Positions 35,937-45,832 are shown, counted from the first letter of the stretch. The stretch: DNA of 64,000 nucleotides from Algoriphagus ratkowskyi (GCF_002150505.1 NZ_MSSV01000017.1:1-64000), one strand, 5' to 3'. Numbers and translations are program-made. The notes: generated by a model from the letters alone, not told the origin.

Positions 35937-37157
35937 TTACTCGTAACGTAGCGCGGTGATAGGGTCTAAGGAAGAAGCTTTTCTAGCTGGATACCAACCA
36001 AAGAAAATTCCTGTGACAGCACAAACGGCAAAGGATATGATAATGGAGTAAAGTGCTACGCTTGTAGGCCAATGCAGTAGGTTTTCGATAAATACGGTGG
36101 CTGCCAATCCAAGCAATACGCCCAGCACTCCACCTGTAATACTGATCATAATGGCTTCTATAAGGAATTGCATCAGAATATCGGATCCTTTTCCTCCTAC
36201 AGCCATACGCAAACCAATCTCTCGTGTACGCTCTTTAACCGACACATACATGATGTTCATGATTCCAATACCACCGATCAGTAAGGAGATACTTGCTACT
36301 GCTACTAGCAAAATCGTTAACATTTCGGTAGTAGAGCTAAAGGTAGAAATCAGTTCTTCCATAGATTGTACATGAAAATCATCGTCTTCATTAGCAGTTA
36401 ATTTATGCTGTGTTCTCAAGATCTCTGATACCTGAATCACAGCATCCGGTGCATCATCTTCGCTGACGGCCGAGGCAATCACCTGATTGATATGATCTAT
36501 TGCTAAAATACGCTTTTGTACGGTAGTATAGGGTGCAATAACTACATCATCCTGATCTTGACCAAATGTATTTTCACCTTTTCCCTCCAATACTCCGATG
36601 ACTTTAAAGGGGATATTATTGAATCGAATCATTTGTCCCACAGGATCTTCCCCATTGGTAAATATATTCTCCACAACGGTTTGACCGATTAAAGCCACCT
36701 TGGAGGCAGACTGCACTTCAGCGTCTGTAAACATGCTTCCGCTTTGTAAGTCTGTGACTTTAATGGCTAGATAGTCTGGGTTTACTCCGTATATGGTGGA
36801 TGGCCAGTTATTGGAACCGCTGATGACCTGTCCTTTTCCATCCACTAGAGGAGATATACTGGTGAGTAAAGAAGCCTGTTCTTTTATGGCCTCGAAATCC
36901 TGCAAGGTTAGACTTTCCATGGCGCTTCGTTCCTGTCTCACTCCGCCGCGTGTATCTGCACCAGGTCTTATTGTGATCATGTTGGCGCCCATGCTGGAGA
37001 TGGTAGTACGGATACTTTCTTTGGAACCTTCCCCGATGGCTAGCATGGCAATGACCGAAGCTACTCCGATGATGATTCCCAGCATGGTGAGTAAGGTTCT
37101 GGTTTTATTTAGAACGATCGCCTTGGTAGCTATTTTGAATAAGTTTAGTAGTCTCAT
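35937..37157 (-). CDS. MacB-like ABC permease
   Basis: 406 residues with the MacB/FtsX layout: first transmembrane helix after RTLLTMLGIIIGVASVIAM, a large periplasmic domain (about 45-270) and three C-terminal helices including GGIGIMNIMYVSVKERTREIGLRMAVG. With the separate ATPase and the membrane-fusion gene it forms a mechanotransmission exporter for peptides, lipoproteins or antibiotics. Two bases separate it from the ATPase stop. Confidence 0.93.
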   Translation of the reverse strand: MRLLNLFKIATKAIVLNKTRTLLTMLGIIIGVASVIAMLAIGEGSKESIRTTISSMGANMITIRPGADTRGGVRQERSAMESLTLQDFEAIKEQASLLTSISPLVDGKGQVISGSNNWPSTIYGVNPDYLAIKVTDLQSGSMFTDAEVQSASKVALIGQTVVENIFTNGEDPVGQMIRFNNIPFKVIGVLEGKGENTFGQDQDDVVIAPYTTVQKRILAIDHINQVIASAVSEDDAPDAVIQVSEILRTQHKLTANEDDDFHVQSMEELISTFSSTTEMLTILLVAVASISLLIGGIGIMNIMYVSVKERTREIGLRMAVGGKGSDILMQFLIEAIMISITGGVLGVLLGLAATVFIENLLHWPTSVALYSIIISFAVCAVTGIFFGWYPARKASSLDPITALRYE

Positions 37158-37159
37158 AA

Positions 37160-37903
37160 TTAGTCCTCTTGTTTAGGTAATTGAGCTAATTGATCAGCCG
37201 CGGAATTCACCTTGGTGTTGACGTTATCTTGGATGATATTCCCATCTTTCAATACGATGGTTCTATTGCTGAATGTAGCGATGTCAGGTTCGTGCGTCAC
37301 AAAAGTGATCGTGATACCCTGCTTGTTTAGGTCTTGAAATAGAGACATAATCTCGTAGGAAGTGCGGGTATCCAAGTTACCTGTGGCCTCATCGGCAAGG
37401 ATCATGACTGGGTTGTTTACTAGAGATCTTGCGATTGCCACCCGTTGTTGCTGTCCACCGGAAAGCTGTGATGGTGTATGATGAATCCGGTCCCCCAGTC
37501 CCACCATTTCCAGAGCTTTCAGTGCCCGCTCTCTTCTTTCCACAGAACCTACCTTGCTATTATATAGCAGAGGCAATTCTACATTTTCAATAGCAGATGT
37601 TCTTGCGAGCAAATTGTAGGATTGGAAGATGAAGCCGATTTTCTCATTTCTTATTGTCGCCAATTGATTTCTATTCAGGTCTTTAATACTTGATCCATCG
37701 ATTTCATATGCTCCTGAAGTAGGAAGATCCAAACAACCTAAAATATTCAACAAGGTGCTTTTTCCAGAGCCACTAGAACCCATGATAGTGACAAACTCAC
37801 CCTCTTGTATGGAAAATGAAATACCTCTTAACGCATGCACGGTTTCTGTTCCCATGACAAACTCACGCTTCAGGTTCTCTATTTTTATTATTTCTTTAGT
37901 CAT
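37160..37903 (-). CDS. MacB-type ABC ATPase (LolD-like)
   Basis: From ATG 37903 ([12 protein letters not shown]) the protein is 247 residues. It has Walker [11 protein letters not shown]-loop [14 protein letters not shown], signature [14 protein letters not shown], Walker [13 protein letters not shown] and H-loop THEPD. A longer open frame upstream overlaps the membrane-fusion gene and is not the start. It powers the MacB-like permease. The gap to the preceding gene is 7 bases. Confidence 0.93.
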   Translation of the reverse strand: MTKEIIKIENLKREFVMGTETVHALRGISFSIQEGEFVTIMGSSGSGKSTLLNILGCLDLPTSGAYEIDGSSIKDLNRNQLATIRNEKIGFIFQSYNLLARTSAIENVELPLLYNSKVGSVERRERALKALEMVGLGDRIHHTPSQLSGGQQQRVAIARSLVNNPVMILADEATGNLDTRTSYEIMSLFQDLNKQGITITFVTHEPDIATFSNRTIVLKDGNIIQDNVNTKVNSAADQLAQLPKQED

Positions 37904-37910
37904 GGTTTTC

Positions 37911-39110
37911 TTATTTTTTTCCTCCGGGACGTTGTGGCATAAAAGGACTTTCGGCCACGCCTGCAGCACTTGCTTCAGCTTTAGACACTCCTTTCAAGCT
38001 ATAGACAATTTTTTCTCCCTGAGTAATTCCACTTAAGACTTGGACGTTGACTCCATCACTAGCACCGAGTGTTACTGTTTTAGGCTGAATGGAACCGTCG
38101 CTTCCGAGTACCCATAGTGTTGTTTCATTTTGAGAAACATCAGCGGAGGTTTCTGGTAAAAGATGCTGCTGATTATAAGATACAAGCGTTGCAGCTTCTG
38201 GTTTGAAATTGACCGCTTTCGCCTCCGTGGTCAGCACATCAGTTAATTCCAAGGTGTAAATAGAGATGGTTGCGGTGAGGCCTGGCTTAAGTTTCATGTC
38301 CGGGTTTTCCGCCTTGATCACTACAGTGTAGGTCACTACGTTAGAGGTCACGGTAGGATCCAAGCGAACTTGAGTAACTACTCCATTGAAGGTCTCGCCT
38401 ATGTATGCATCGACAGTAAACTCCACGCGCTGTCCTTCTTTTACATCTCCAATGTCTGCTTCATCCACGTCTGCTTCCACCTGCATTTCTTTCAGGTCTT
38501 GGGCGATAGTAAAAAGCGTCGGAGTACTGAAACTTGCCGCAACTGTCTGTCCTTCGTCTATCGCTCTGGAAAGTACCACGCCATCTATAGGAGCATAAAT
38601 ATTACCATAGCTTAAGTTGGTTTTTGCAGATTCCAGATCGGATTGACGCTGAGTCACGGTACCTTTTGCAGTTTCATAGTTGTAGACTGCATCGTCGTAA
38701 TCCGACTTGGAGATCACCTTGTTTTCATAAAGGGATTTCTGTCTCTCGTAGATCGCCTGCAGGTAGTTTCTTTGTGTAATTGCGTTGTCGTAGGAAGCCT
38801 GGACCTGCGTCTTGGCCGCTTGTAGATTTGTCTTGTCCAGTTCAGCTATCAGCTGTCCCTGTTTTACTTCGCTGTTGTAGTCCACATAGATTTTCTGTAC
38901 CACTCCAGACACCTGAGTACCTACTTCCACCTGAGTGATAGGCTCTATAGTTCCCGTGGCAGTGACCAAAGTAGAGATCGTGCCTTTTGTGGCTTCCACT
39001 GTTTTAGCTTCTATGACGGTTGAGTCATTTCCTCTAGTGTAGGTAAAAGCTGCAGCGGCTAGTAGTACAATTACAACGCTACTTATGATGATGTTTTTTC
39101 TTGCTTTCAT
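37911..39110 (-). CDS. MacA-like membrane-fusion protein
   Basis: 399 residues with one N-terminal membrane helix (NIIISSVVIVLLAAAAFTY). Lipoyl halves flank a long alpha-hairpin: VEVGTQVSGVVQKIYVDYNSEV and ISTLVTATGTIEP early, YGNIYAPIDGVVLSRAIDEG after the hairpin. The C-terminus is Gly/Lys-rich. It joins the MacB-type permease to the TolC-like channel encoded just upstream. 11 bases separate the two genes. Confidence 0.93.
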   Translation of the reverse strand: MKARKNIIISSVVIVLLAAAAFTYTRGNDSTVIEAKTVEATKGTISTLVTATGTIEPITQVEVGTQVSGVVQKIYVDYNSEVKQGQLIAELDKTNLQAAKTQVQASYDNAITQRNYLQAIYERQKSLYENKVISKSDYDDAVYNYETAKGTVTQRQSDLESAKTNLSYGNIYAPIDGVVLSRAIDEGQTVAASFSTPTLFTIAQDLKEMQVEADVDEADIGDVKEGQRVEFTVDAYIGETFNGVVTQVRLDPTVTSNVVTYTVVIKAENPDMKLKPGLTATISIYTLELTDVLTTEAKAVNFKPEAATLVSYNQQHLLPETSADVSQNETTLWVLGSDGSIQPKTVTLGASDGVNVQVLSGITQGEKIVYSLKGVSKAEASAAGVAESPFMPQRPGGKK

Positions 39111-39121
39111 GTTGATGTTGA

Positions 39122-40450
39122 TTAAATATTGATCTCGTACCCTTGGTAGAATTGTAGTAATTGATGGTATAGAATGTTCATGTATTTAGCTTGCAAGTAG
39201 TTTTGCTGAGCTGTAGTGAAGGTGTTCTGACTGATCACCAGATCCGTGGTGCTCAGGTCTCCCAATTCATATTTTTTCTGTGCGAGTTGGTATGATTGCT
39301 CAGCAGAGTTTTTTGAGGCTTCAGAGGCGATCACCTGTTCTTGAGAGGAGCGAGCGTTTTGATAGGCTGTTTCTACCTTTCTAAAAACCTCTTTCTCCGT
39401 GCTCATCTTCTGAATCTCCGCCTTGTCTATATTCAAAGTGGCAGTGCGAACAGCGGTTTTGGTTTGATTTCTGTTGAAAATCGGTATGCTTAGAGATAGC
39501 CCAATTCGTTGATTGAAGTTGACATTGAACTGATCCGAAAATGAGTTATTGTTGATACTGGTATACCCTGAACCCATACTTCCTGTCAAGCCCAGAACCG
39601 GAGCATAATTCCCTTTGGCAATCGCCAGTGCTTTCTCGTTGGCCGATATGTTCAAAAGGCTGGTTTGAACCTCAGGCAAAAAGGCCAATGCATTTGTATA
39701 AATCTCTGCTTTGTCTAGGCCAAGGTTGACCAGGTCCATATTTTCATCGATGGTTTCCACTGCTATATCTTCGAGAGGAGGTAGCTCTAGCAGCTGTTTC
39801 AATGCGATGATGTATTGCTCATAATTATTCTTGGCAGCGATCACATTGAACTTATTGGTAGCGGCCTGACTCTGTGCTTCTGTGTAATCACTTAAGGCGA
39901 TAGTCTCCGCGTCCAGACGAGCTTTGGCTCTAAGTACTTCATTTTCCGAAGCTTCCAGGTTGTTTTCAGCGATGGTGATGCTTTCCTTGCTGTAAAGCGT
40001 TTGCAGATAGGTTTCAAGTAGATTCAAAACGATGTTGTTTTTTTCTACTTCTTCCTGAAATACACTTTGTTCAAAGAGGATTTTATTCTGTTCTATCTGA
40101 TTGACCAACTGATTGCCCTGAAACAAAGTGATGTTTGTGTTGAGTCCCACATTGGTACTGTGAATCTGATCAGTCACAAAGTCACTGGTGATCGGGTCAA
40201 TGCTGTTACCATTAGAAAAGGTCTGGGAAGTACTGCCGAATAAGTTTGGCAAGCGAGCAGATTTGGCTCTGTCATAAGCTACTTCTGCAATGTCCTTGCT
40301 GAGGGAAGCATCTTTGATAGTGATGTTATTTTCTATCGCATAGGCTATCATTTCCTCCAAGGACCAAACTTGTGCAGTTGACTCCTGAGTGCTTTGAGCG
40401 TTGGAGAAGTGAACTATTAAAAGGAATACTAAGGTGAAATATGTTTTCAT
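39122..40450 (-). CDS. TolC-family outer membrane factor
   Basis: 442 residues with signal peptide (KTYFTLVFLLIVHFSNAQ). OEP repeats contain SLEEMIAYAIENNITIKDA and QLAQKKYELGDLSTTDLVISQNTF. First gene of the exporter operon, in the order TolC, MacA, ATPase, permease, LytS, LytTR. It forms the outer channel for the MacAB-type pump. Confidence 0.92.
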   Translation of the reverse strand: MKTYFTLVFLLIVHFSNAQSTQESTAQVWSLEEMIAYAIENNITIKDASLSKDIAEVAYDRAKSARLPNLFGSTSQTFSNGNSIDPITSDFVTDQIHSTNVGLNTNITLFQGNQLVNQIEQNKILFEQSVFQEEVEKNNIVLNLLETYLQTLYSKESITIAENNLEASENEVLRAKARLDAETIALSDYTEAQSQAATNKFNVIAAKNNYEQYIIALKQLLELPPLEDIAVETIDENMDLVNLGLDKAEIYTNALAFLPEVQTSLLNISANEKALAIAKGNYAPVLGLTGSMGSGYTSINNNSFSDQFNVNFNQRIGLSLSIPIFNRNQTKTAVRTATLNIDKAEIQKMSTEKEVFRKVETAYQNARSSQEQVIASEASKNSAEQSYQLAQKKYELGDLSTTDLVISQNTFTTAQQNYLQAKYMNILYHQLLQFYQGYEINI

Positions 40451-40756
40451 TTCTGAGGTGTTTTATACGAACAGCTCAAAGGTGAAACATAGGGGACTCT
40501 ATAAGAATTGAAATAGAAGTATAGGGGGATTTCCTAGATAGAAAGGGTGATTTTGTCGAAGAGATTTTTTTGGCCAAATCTTAAAATTGGGGTAAACGAC
40601 AAACTCGTTAATCATGCCCTGAAAGGGAGGAACTGTTAAGACATATTCTTGGAGTGCTCTGGGAGAATAGTTGTCCTTTACCTCACTTAGACTGAGTTAC
40701 AAATAGTCAGGTTTCTTTGGAGCTATTCCTGTCTACCTGAAACTACCGTATAAAAT
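40451..40756. other. Intergenic region upstream of the MacAB-TolC operon
   Basis: About 300 bases between the operon start (40450) and the terminator of the arylsulfotransferase-like gene. It must hold the exporter operon promoter. I see no open frame and no clear palindromic regulator site; short LytTR-binding direct repeats could not be assigned by eye. Confidence 0.5.
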
Positions 40757-40790
40757 AAAACCCAGTCCAATAACACTTGAACTGGGTTTT
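40757..40790 (-). terminator. Terminator of the arylsulfotransferase-like gene
   Basis: AAAACCCAGT (40757-40766) pairs with ACTGGGTTTT (40781-40790), a perfect 10-bp stem; on the minus strand it continues TTTTATTTTAT. It lies 20 bases after the stop codon of the minus-strand gene. Confidence 0.88.
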
Positions 40791-40810
40791 AAAAAATTAG
40801 CTTCTACCGG

Positions 40811-42064
40811 CTATAATCCTAAAGCTTCGATCGCAAGGTCATCTGAATTGAAAACATAGGTACGCCAGATGGTACTGTAATTTGTTTTATACTTCCATTT
40901 CGTCTCGCCAGTTGCTGTCACTTCCCAAAGTGTCCCATCTCTACCTTCCGCTATCAGTGTATTACCATTTTCCATTCGAACAGCACTGCCAAGACCGGAA
41001 GAGTACATATCACTATCCGTGAATGACCAAGACACGGTAGGTTCATTGTCCTGCCCAGCTACTAGAGTGTACGGTGGAGACAAAATGTATTCGATGACAG
41101 CAGACTGATTCGCATAGGCATTGTTTGCGTAGACAAGGAGGTTGCCGGTTCCAAGCAGGTTTGGATAATGGACATTATTCAGCGTTGCAGTTCCTACGTT
41201 ATCGTAGGTTTCAGGATTGCCAAATCGATAAACAAGATCGCCTCCCAAGCTATATTTTCCGCCAGTTGAAGTGCTTGCTTCAGCAGTGCTAGTGCTGTGA
41301 TCCAGTACCCATACCTCACTGTAGTTATTGACAGTCAGATATAATAAGTCAGTTTCTTCGTCTAGCGTCAGCCCATTGATGTGAAATATATCTCCGTCAT
41401 TTCGGCTGCTGTAATTATAGTTTACATCTACCTTGTTCGGATTGTCAGCTACGCTTCCAAAGTTGGCTTTGCTGTCATCATGGTCTTGGACGATGTGATC
41501 CATCACATTCCATCTCCATACGATTTCCTGCGTCAGCGGATTCATTTCTATAATTGTTTCAGGATTGAGCGCATAGTTTGCTGCAAACCCCTGTTCGGCA
41601 GCTTCAGCTTGTGATAGCTCTTCCCATGCTTGGAAAAGGATATTCCCGTTGGATAGATATTCTACATCATGGTGCGCGGTGTAATCCGAAGTAGAGTAGG
41701 AGACTTCCCATTCAGTAGTCTGGTCAGCATTGATCATTTTGAATGTTCCCCCATAGCCACCATAAGAGATAGATGCATTATTAGCTTTCAGAGCAACAAG
41801 CAAACGACCATCGTCTAAAAGATTGATGTCGTTCCCTAAAGCTCCGTCCAAGTCCCAGTTGAAAAGTTCGATTCCTTCATAAGTAATAAGGTGTGCTTCG
41901 TTATTTTGCTGATCGGCAACAAGAAAATAGGTTCCTGCATCCATCTCATCTTCATAATCTTCGATCATCTCCGAGATCTCATCCATATCCTCGTTGCAAG
42001 AGTAAAGGAAGGTGATTCCTATCAGCGCTGTGAACATTACTAATTTTTTCATGATTGAATTCAT
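40811..42064 (-). CDS. Arylsulfotransferase (ASST)-family lipoprotein
   Basis: 417 residues with lipobox YSCN (Cys23 from the first ATG; an ATG at 42052 is equally possible). The acidic stretch after Cys23 (NEDMDEISEMIEDYEDEMD) may be a surface-export signal of Bacteroidota lipoproteins. A beta-propeller follows, with ASST-type motifs AHHDVEYLSNGNILF, IVWRWNVMDHI and DIFHINGLT. Family knowledge: ASST enzymes move sulfate between phenolic compounds using a catalytic His; His residues in these motifs are candidates. It neighbours a sulfatase gene on the same strand, with a terminator between them. Confidence 0.8.
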   Translation of the reverse strand: MNSIMKKLVMFTALIGITFLYSCNEDMDEISEMIEDYEDEMDAGTYFLVADQQNNEAHLITYEGIELFNWDLDGALGNDINLLDDGRLLVALKANNASISYGGYGGTFKMINADQTTEWEVSYSTSDYTAHHDVEYLSNGNILFQAWEELSQAEAAEQGFAANYALNPETIIEMNPLTQEIVWRWNVMDHIVQDHDDSKANFGSVADNPNKVDVNYNYSSRNDGDIFHINGLTLDEETDLLYLTVNNYSEVWVLDHSTSTAEASTSTGGKYSLGGDLVYRFGNPETYDNVGTATLNNVHYPNLLGTGNLLVYANNAYANQSAVIEYILSPPYTLVAGQDNEPTVSWSFTDSDMYSSGLGSAVRMENGNTLIAEGRDGTLWEVTATGETKWKYKTNYSTIWRTYVFNSDDLAIEALGL

Positions 42065-42263
42065 TTATCTAGGTTCAACATTTGCCTACTTCTACAATAG
42101 AGTGGGCTTGTATGTCTAGACGCTGTTCAATTCCTGAACCCTCGCTGGATAGAGGGATTTAACATTTGTTTAGATAATCCTGTCAATTGGGAGTTTGAAT
42201 TTTAGGTAAATACTATGCTTTCTTACTATTGAATATCCTGTAATTTTCCTGAGGACTAAAAAT
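42065..42263. other. Intergenic region upstream of the arylsulfotransferase-like gene
   Basis: Part of a 314-base gap. It should carry the promoter of the lipoprotein gene; a sulfatase terminator ends it on the right. No open frame or repeat is seen. Confidence 0.45.
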
Positions 42264-42298
42264 AAAAACACCTCCATTAGCTTCATGGAGGTGTTTTT
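42264..42298 (-). terminator. Terminator of the iduronate-sulfatase-like gene
   Basis: AAAAACACCTCCAT and ATGGAGGTGTTTTT form a perfect 14-bp stem with a 7-base loop; T-rich sequence follows on both strands. About 80 bases past the sulfatase stop. Confidence 0.9.
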
Positions 42299-42378
42299 GA
42301 TGGTGTAAAATAGCTAAAGTTTTGTCAACTGCTTTTTTTTAAGGAGCTGACTTCCTAGTCTTTTTAATAGGTTAAATT

Positions 42379-43950
42379 TTATTCTGCAGTAGGTTTAGCC
42401 GCTTTCCAGCCAGCTGCCAGTTGTACAGACAAATCTTTAACTATAGAACTGTATTCTGTTTTCAGAGCTACATTGATAGTCTCGGTTGGATCATTGATCG
42501 AGTCAAACAACTCGCTACTTTTTAGCTCACCTCTGGTACCTGTTGCTGGATCCCAGTCGTACCACTCGATGTAGTGGTAATTCTTAGTATTGATAGAATA
42601 GCCCATATATCGTCTCCCATCAGCAGAGTGCTGTGGTCTTCGGTGAAACTGACTGAAAGCAGCAGTTTTCCATGGTCGCTCTGGTTCTTTAATCAGCGGC
42701 ACGAAACTCGTTCCCTGCATATAGTTAGGAACTTCTATACCAGCGAGTTCGCATAGAGAAGGGAACATGTCTACCAACTCGGTAAGCTCAAAAGTTTGCC
42801 CTCCTTTATTTGCTTGATTTGGATAGCGGATGATCATCGGTACTTGTAGGTCAATATTGTAGTTGGTCATCTTGCCCCAGCTGTTATGATCGCCAAGTTT
42901 CCAGCCGTGATCTCCCCAGAGTATAATGATGGTATTCTCATAAATACCGGTCTCCTTCATATGAGCGATCAGGCTTCCAAGTAAGGCATCGACATAACTC
43001 ACACTGGCATAGTATCCATGTTTTAGAATTCTGGCGGTGTCCTCGCTCATTCTGTAGTCAGACTGCGGATGTCCAATATGGTTAAAGCCGTCGTAGTGGC
43101 GAAGTTCATACATGGAATTCATCGTGAAATTAGGAGCGTTTTCAGGTACGTTAGGATTTGCTGCCAGAGGGATCTTTTCAGGATCGTAGTAATCCCAATA
43201 TTTCTTCGGTGCGGTAAAAGGCAGGTGTGGTCGGAAGTAGCCCAAGCCCATGAAAAAAGGTTGATCCATTTTGGCTAAGCGTGTCAGCGTAGCCTTTGTC
43301 AATTCGTTTTGTGCTCCATCGTAATAGGCGGAATCGTGAACGTCCGCCGCTTCCCAAGCTGGACCTGTATTCCAACCATCGGCATATCTTGTAGGATTAA
43401 GGAGTAATAAGGAATCTCTTTTGATCGCTTGAGATTTATGAACCTCTTCAGAGATGTAAAAGGTCTCGCCATCTCTACCTAACCAGTCTGGTCGCACATA
43501 GTGCGCTGGTCGCAAATCAGGTTCATCCCAAGAGATGGAATCCGGCATATAGTTATGGAAGATTTTACCCAGATTCACCGTGTGGTAACCAAACTTTGCA
43601 AAATGCTGAGGCATAGTTACAGTGTTCGGGTTGATCTCACGGAATTTGTCTCCCAGATGCCAAACACGCGTGGAGTCTGGGCGAATTCCCGTCATCAAAC
43701 TGGCTCTCGATGGTGCACAAACGGCTACTTGAGAGAAGGTATTTCTGAACGTAAATCCCTCAGCTGCCAACTGGTCGATATTCGGTGTGATGGCAATAGG
43801 ATCTCCATAAACTCCCAAGGTTGGACGAAGATCATCGATGGAGATGAAGAGAATGTTTGGCTTGACAGGTTCAGGTTCCGGGCTTTGGCAACTGAACAAT
43901 GCGACAAAACAGTTTGCTAAAATGACATAGTGGGAGAGGAGTCTTTTCAT
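42379..43950 (-). CDS. Sulfatase, iduronate-2-sulfatase-like (S1 family)
   Basis: 523 residues with lipobox LFSC (Cys21), so surface or periplasmic lipoprotein. The formylglycine motif is Cys78 in CAPSRASLMTG; metal-site residues are in FISIDDLRP and ILWGDHGWKLGDH. The last stretch matches iduronate-2-sulfatase-type (S1_7) proteins, common in marine polysaccharide degraders. Maturation needs a formylglycine-generating or anaerobic sulfatase-maturing enzyme, which this window lacks. It removes sulfate from uronic acid or related sugars; exact substrate unknown. Confidence 0.9.
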   Translation of the reverse strand: MKRLLSHYVILANCFVALFSCQSPEPEPVKPNILFISIDDLRPTLGVYGDPIAITPNIDQLAAEGFTFRNTFSQVAVCAPSRASLMTGIRPDSTRVWHLGDKFREINPNTVTMPQHFAKFGYHTVNLGKIFHNYMPDSISWDEPDLRPAHYVRPDWLGRDGETFYISEEVHKSQAIKRDSLLLLNPTRYADGWNTGPAWEAADVHDSAYYDGAQNELTKATLTRLAKMDQPFFMGLGYFRPHLPFTAPKKYWDYYDPEKIPLAANPNVPENAPNFTMNSMYELRHYDGFNHIGHPQSDYRMSEDTARILKHGYYASVSYVDALLGSLIAHMKETGIYENTIIILWGDHGWKLGDHNSWGKMTNYNIDLQVPMIIRYPNQANKGGQTFELTELVDMFPSLCELAGIEVPNYMQGTSFVPLIKEPERPWKTAAFSQFHRRPQHSADGRRYMGYSINTKNYHYIEWYDWDPATGTRGELKSSELFDSINDPTETINVALKTEYSSIVKDLSVQLAAGWKAAKPTAE

Positions 43951-44177
43951 CGATCTGAGTTAATTCACTGAAAATCCTTAAAGTATTGTGGGTAAGAGTG
44001 AAGCAATCTAGAACATTACTTTTCAGGATAAATAATAGTGAATTTACCTATTATGCTAGTTTCTCAGTTGGAAAATTTGTCGAGTGGCTGGAGTGAAGGA
44101 GGATGGGATGATGAGAGACCTGCATAGTACTTCCATACATTAACCAGCAAGCATTCTGGAAATGGAGATTTTCCTTA

Positions 44178-44942
44178 TTAATTCCAAAACCCATTTGCTT
44201 TGGTCAAAATAACCGGTGCGCTATCTGTGACTAGGATGGTCTGCTCATGCTGGGTGACATATCCACCCTTATCGCCTATCAACGTCCAGCCGTCTTTCTG
44301 TGTTTCTGCAATGGTAGATTTGGTGGAGATAAACGTTTCGATCGCAACGGTGGTATTTTTCTTGAATCGCTCTCTATTGCTTCTGACTCTGTAGTTGAGA
44401 ATGTTTTCTGGCTTTTCATGAAGACTTCTACCTACGCCGTGACCAGCTAAATTTTTGAGTACTTTAAAGCCTGATTTTCTAGCTTCACTTTCTATCAGAT
44501 AGCCTATATCAGCGATTTTTACTCCTCCTTTGATGGCGCTGATTGCCTTGTGCAAGATTGCTTGAGAAGCATCTACAAGTGGTTGGTGATTGTGGATGTC
44601 TTTTCCTATTACAAAGGAACCACCATTGTCAGACCAGAAACCGTTCAATTCAGCCGAAACATCAATATTGATTAAGTCACCTTCTTGTAAGATTACTTTC
44701 TCGGAAGGAATTCCATGTGCTGCTACCTTATTTACGCTGATACAGGTATATCCAGGGAATTTATAAGTTTCGTAAGGAGCAGATTTAGCGCCATGACTTT
44801 TCAGTATCTCAGCACCATAGTCATCCAATTCCTTGGTAGACATTCCTGCTTTAGCGTATGCTCTCATCAATTTAAGTGTTGTTCCAACTACTTCGCTAAC
44901 CATTTTCATTCCGATTAATTCGGATTCTTTCGAGATGGACAT
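44178..44942 (-). CDS. map: Methionine aminopeptidase, type I
   Basis: 254 residues, the usual length of the catalytic domain. The five metal ligands are visible: Asp in INIDVSAELNGFWSDNGG (two), His in GHGVGRSLHEKP, Glu in VAIETF and Glu in EQTILV; the substrate His is in AAHGIPS. It removes the initiator Met from new proteins. The gene stands alone rather than in the ribosomal operon and may be a second copy, which cannot be told from this window. Cytoplasmic. Confidence 0.92.
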   Translation of the reverse strand: MSISKESELIGMKMVSEVVGTTLKLMRAYAKAGMSTKELDDYGAEILKSHGAKSAPYETYKFPGYTCISVNKVAAHGIPSEKVILQEGDLINIDVSAELNGFWSDNGGSFVIGKDIHNHQPLVDASQAILHKAISAIKGGVKIADIGYLIESEARKSGFKVLKNLAGHGVGRSLHEKPENILNYRVRSNRERFKKNTTVAIETFISTKSTIAETQKDGWTLIGDKGGYVTQHEQTILVTDSAPVILTKANGFWN

Positions 44943-45453
44943 AGTATTAGTTATTCAATTTTGACGGTTTCAATTTCTTCACAATCATTCTTGTAGGAAC
45001 AAAATTCATTCACCTAATTCTTTATACTTTATAATTACTTTATCTTCTGATTAATAACTATTTACAAATTAACCAGTTACTTGTTCCATTATCAAGGCTT
45101 TTATGATGTGCATAGACATGCAATTAGCCAATTATCCGGATATCTCCCTTATTAGTTTTACTTGTCTTTTCATTACCTGACTACAAGACAGCACCCGTAA
45201 AAATCTAAGTCCGAAGAAAATAATTTTTTTTTAGAACTCTTCCGTTGTTTATCATAATCTTTCAAATTTCTATTGTGGTTAAAGTTATGCTTAGCTGATT
45301 TTTGTTATTAGGATTTTTGGAAATGGTCTTCAAAAAATGCTGGATATTTGAATGCTAAAGCATACTAAATTTTTATTTAGTAAACATGTAGTCTCAATTT
45401 TTTTATAGAAAATGAGTAAAATATCCCTCTGTCGCTTGAAATTTGAATCATTC
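44943..45453. other. Long AT-rich intergenic region between map and arsR
   Basis: About 510 bases between divergent genes. No convincing open frame. The one structured site is TACTAAAT-TTTT-ATTTAGTA at 45363-45382, a perfect 8-bp stem with a 4-base loop, about 100 bases before arsR. The rest must hold two promoters but I could not pick them out. Confidence 0.55.
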
Positions 45454-45474
45454 TATCGTAATATTGCAATGATA
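45454..45474. promoter_or_regulatory. Putative ArsR operator
   Basis: TATCGTAATATTGCAATGATA is an imperfect palindrome (outer TATC/GATA, central ATAT) ending 11 bases before the arsR start codon, where a repressor would block initiation. ArsR proteins typically bind ATC-N-AATAT-type dyads (family knowledge). Confidence 0.6.
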
Positions 45475-45485
45475 CAATTGTCAAC

Positions 45486-45818
45486 ATGGGGTTAACCAAA
45501 ACTGAAATATTCTCGGAGCAACAAAATCAGATCGCTGTTTTTGCCAAAGCATTTGCACATCCTGCCAGAGTTGCTATCCTTCAGCATTTGTTCAAGATGG
45601 ACACTTGTGTATGCGGCGACTTGGTCATTGAGATAGGTTTGGCACAGCCTACCATTTCCCAGCATTTGAAAGAACTGAAGCAACTCGGATTGATCAAGGG
45701 GAATATCGAGGGTACGAGCGTTTGCTATTGCATTGACCAAGAAAATTGGAACAAAATGAAGGGGATCTTAAATGAGTTCTTTAATCTGGATATCTCGGCA
45801 GCTGGAAATTGCTGTTAA
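45486..45818 (+). CDS. arsR: ArsR-family arsenic-responsive repressor
   Basis: 110 residues, winged-helix. Metal-binding cysteines Cys41 and Cys43 lie in DTCVCGDLV at the start of the recognition helices, the classic ArsR As(III) site, and the HTH is IGLAQPTISQHLKELKQLGLI. The C-terminus ends NCC, giving another possible thiol site. It should repress the four-gene arsenic operon until arsenite binds. Confidence 0.92.
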   Translation: MGLTKTEIFSEQQNQIAVFAKAFAHPARVAILQHLFKMDTCVCGDLVIEIGLAQPTISQHLKELKQLGLIKGNIEGTSVCYCIDQENWNKMKGILNEFFNLDISAAGNCC

Positions 45819-45832
45819 AAAACAACTAGGCT

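Noticed and set aside
37904-37969. Longer N-terminus for the MacB-type ATPase
   Set aside because: It would overlap the membrane-fusion gene by 59 bases and adds sequence unlike the family.
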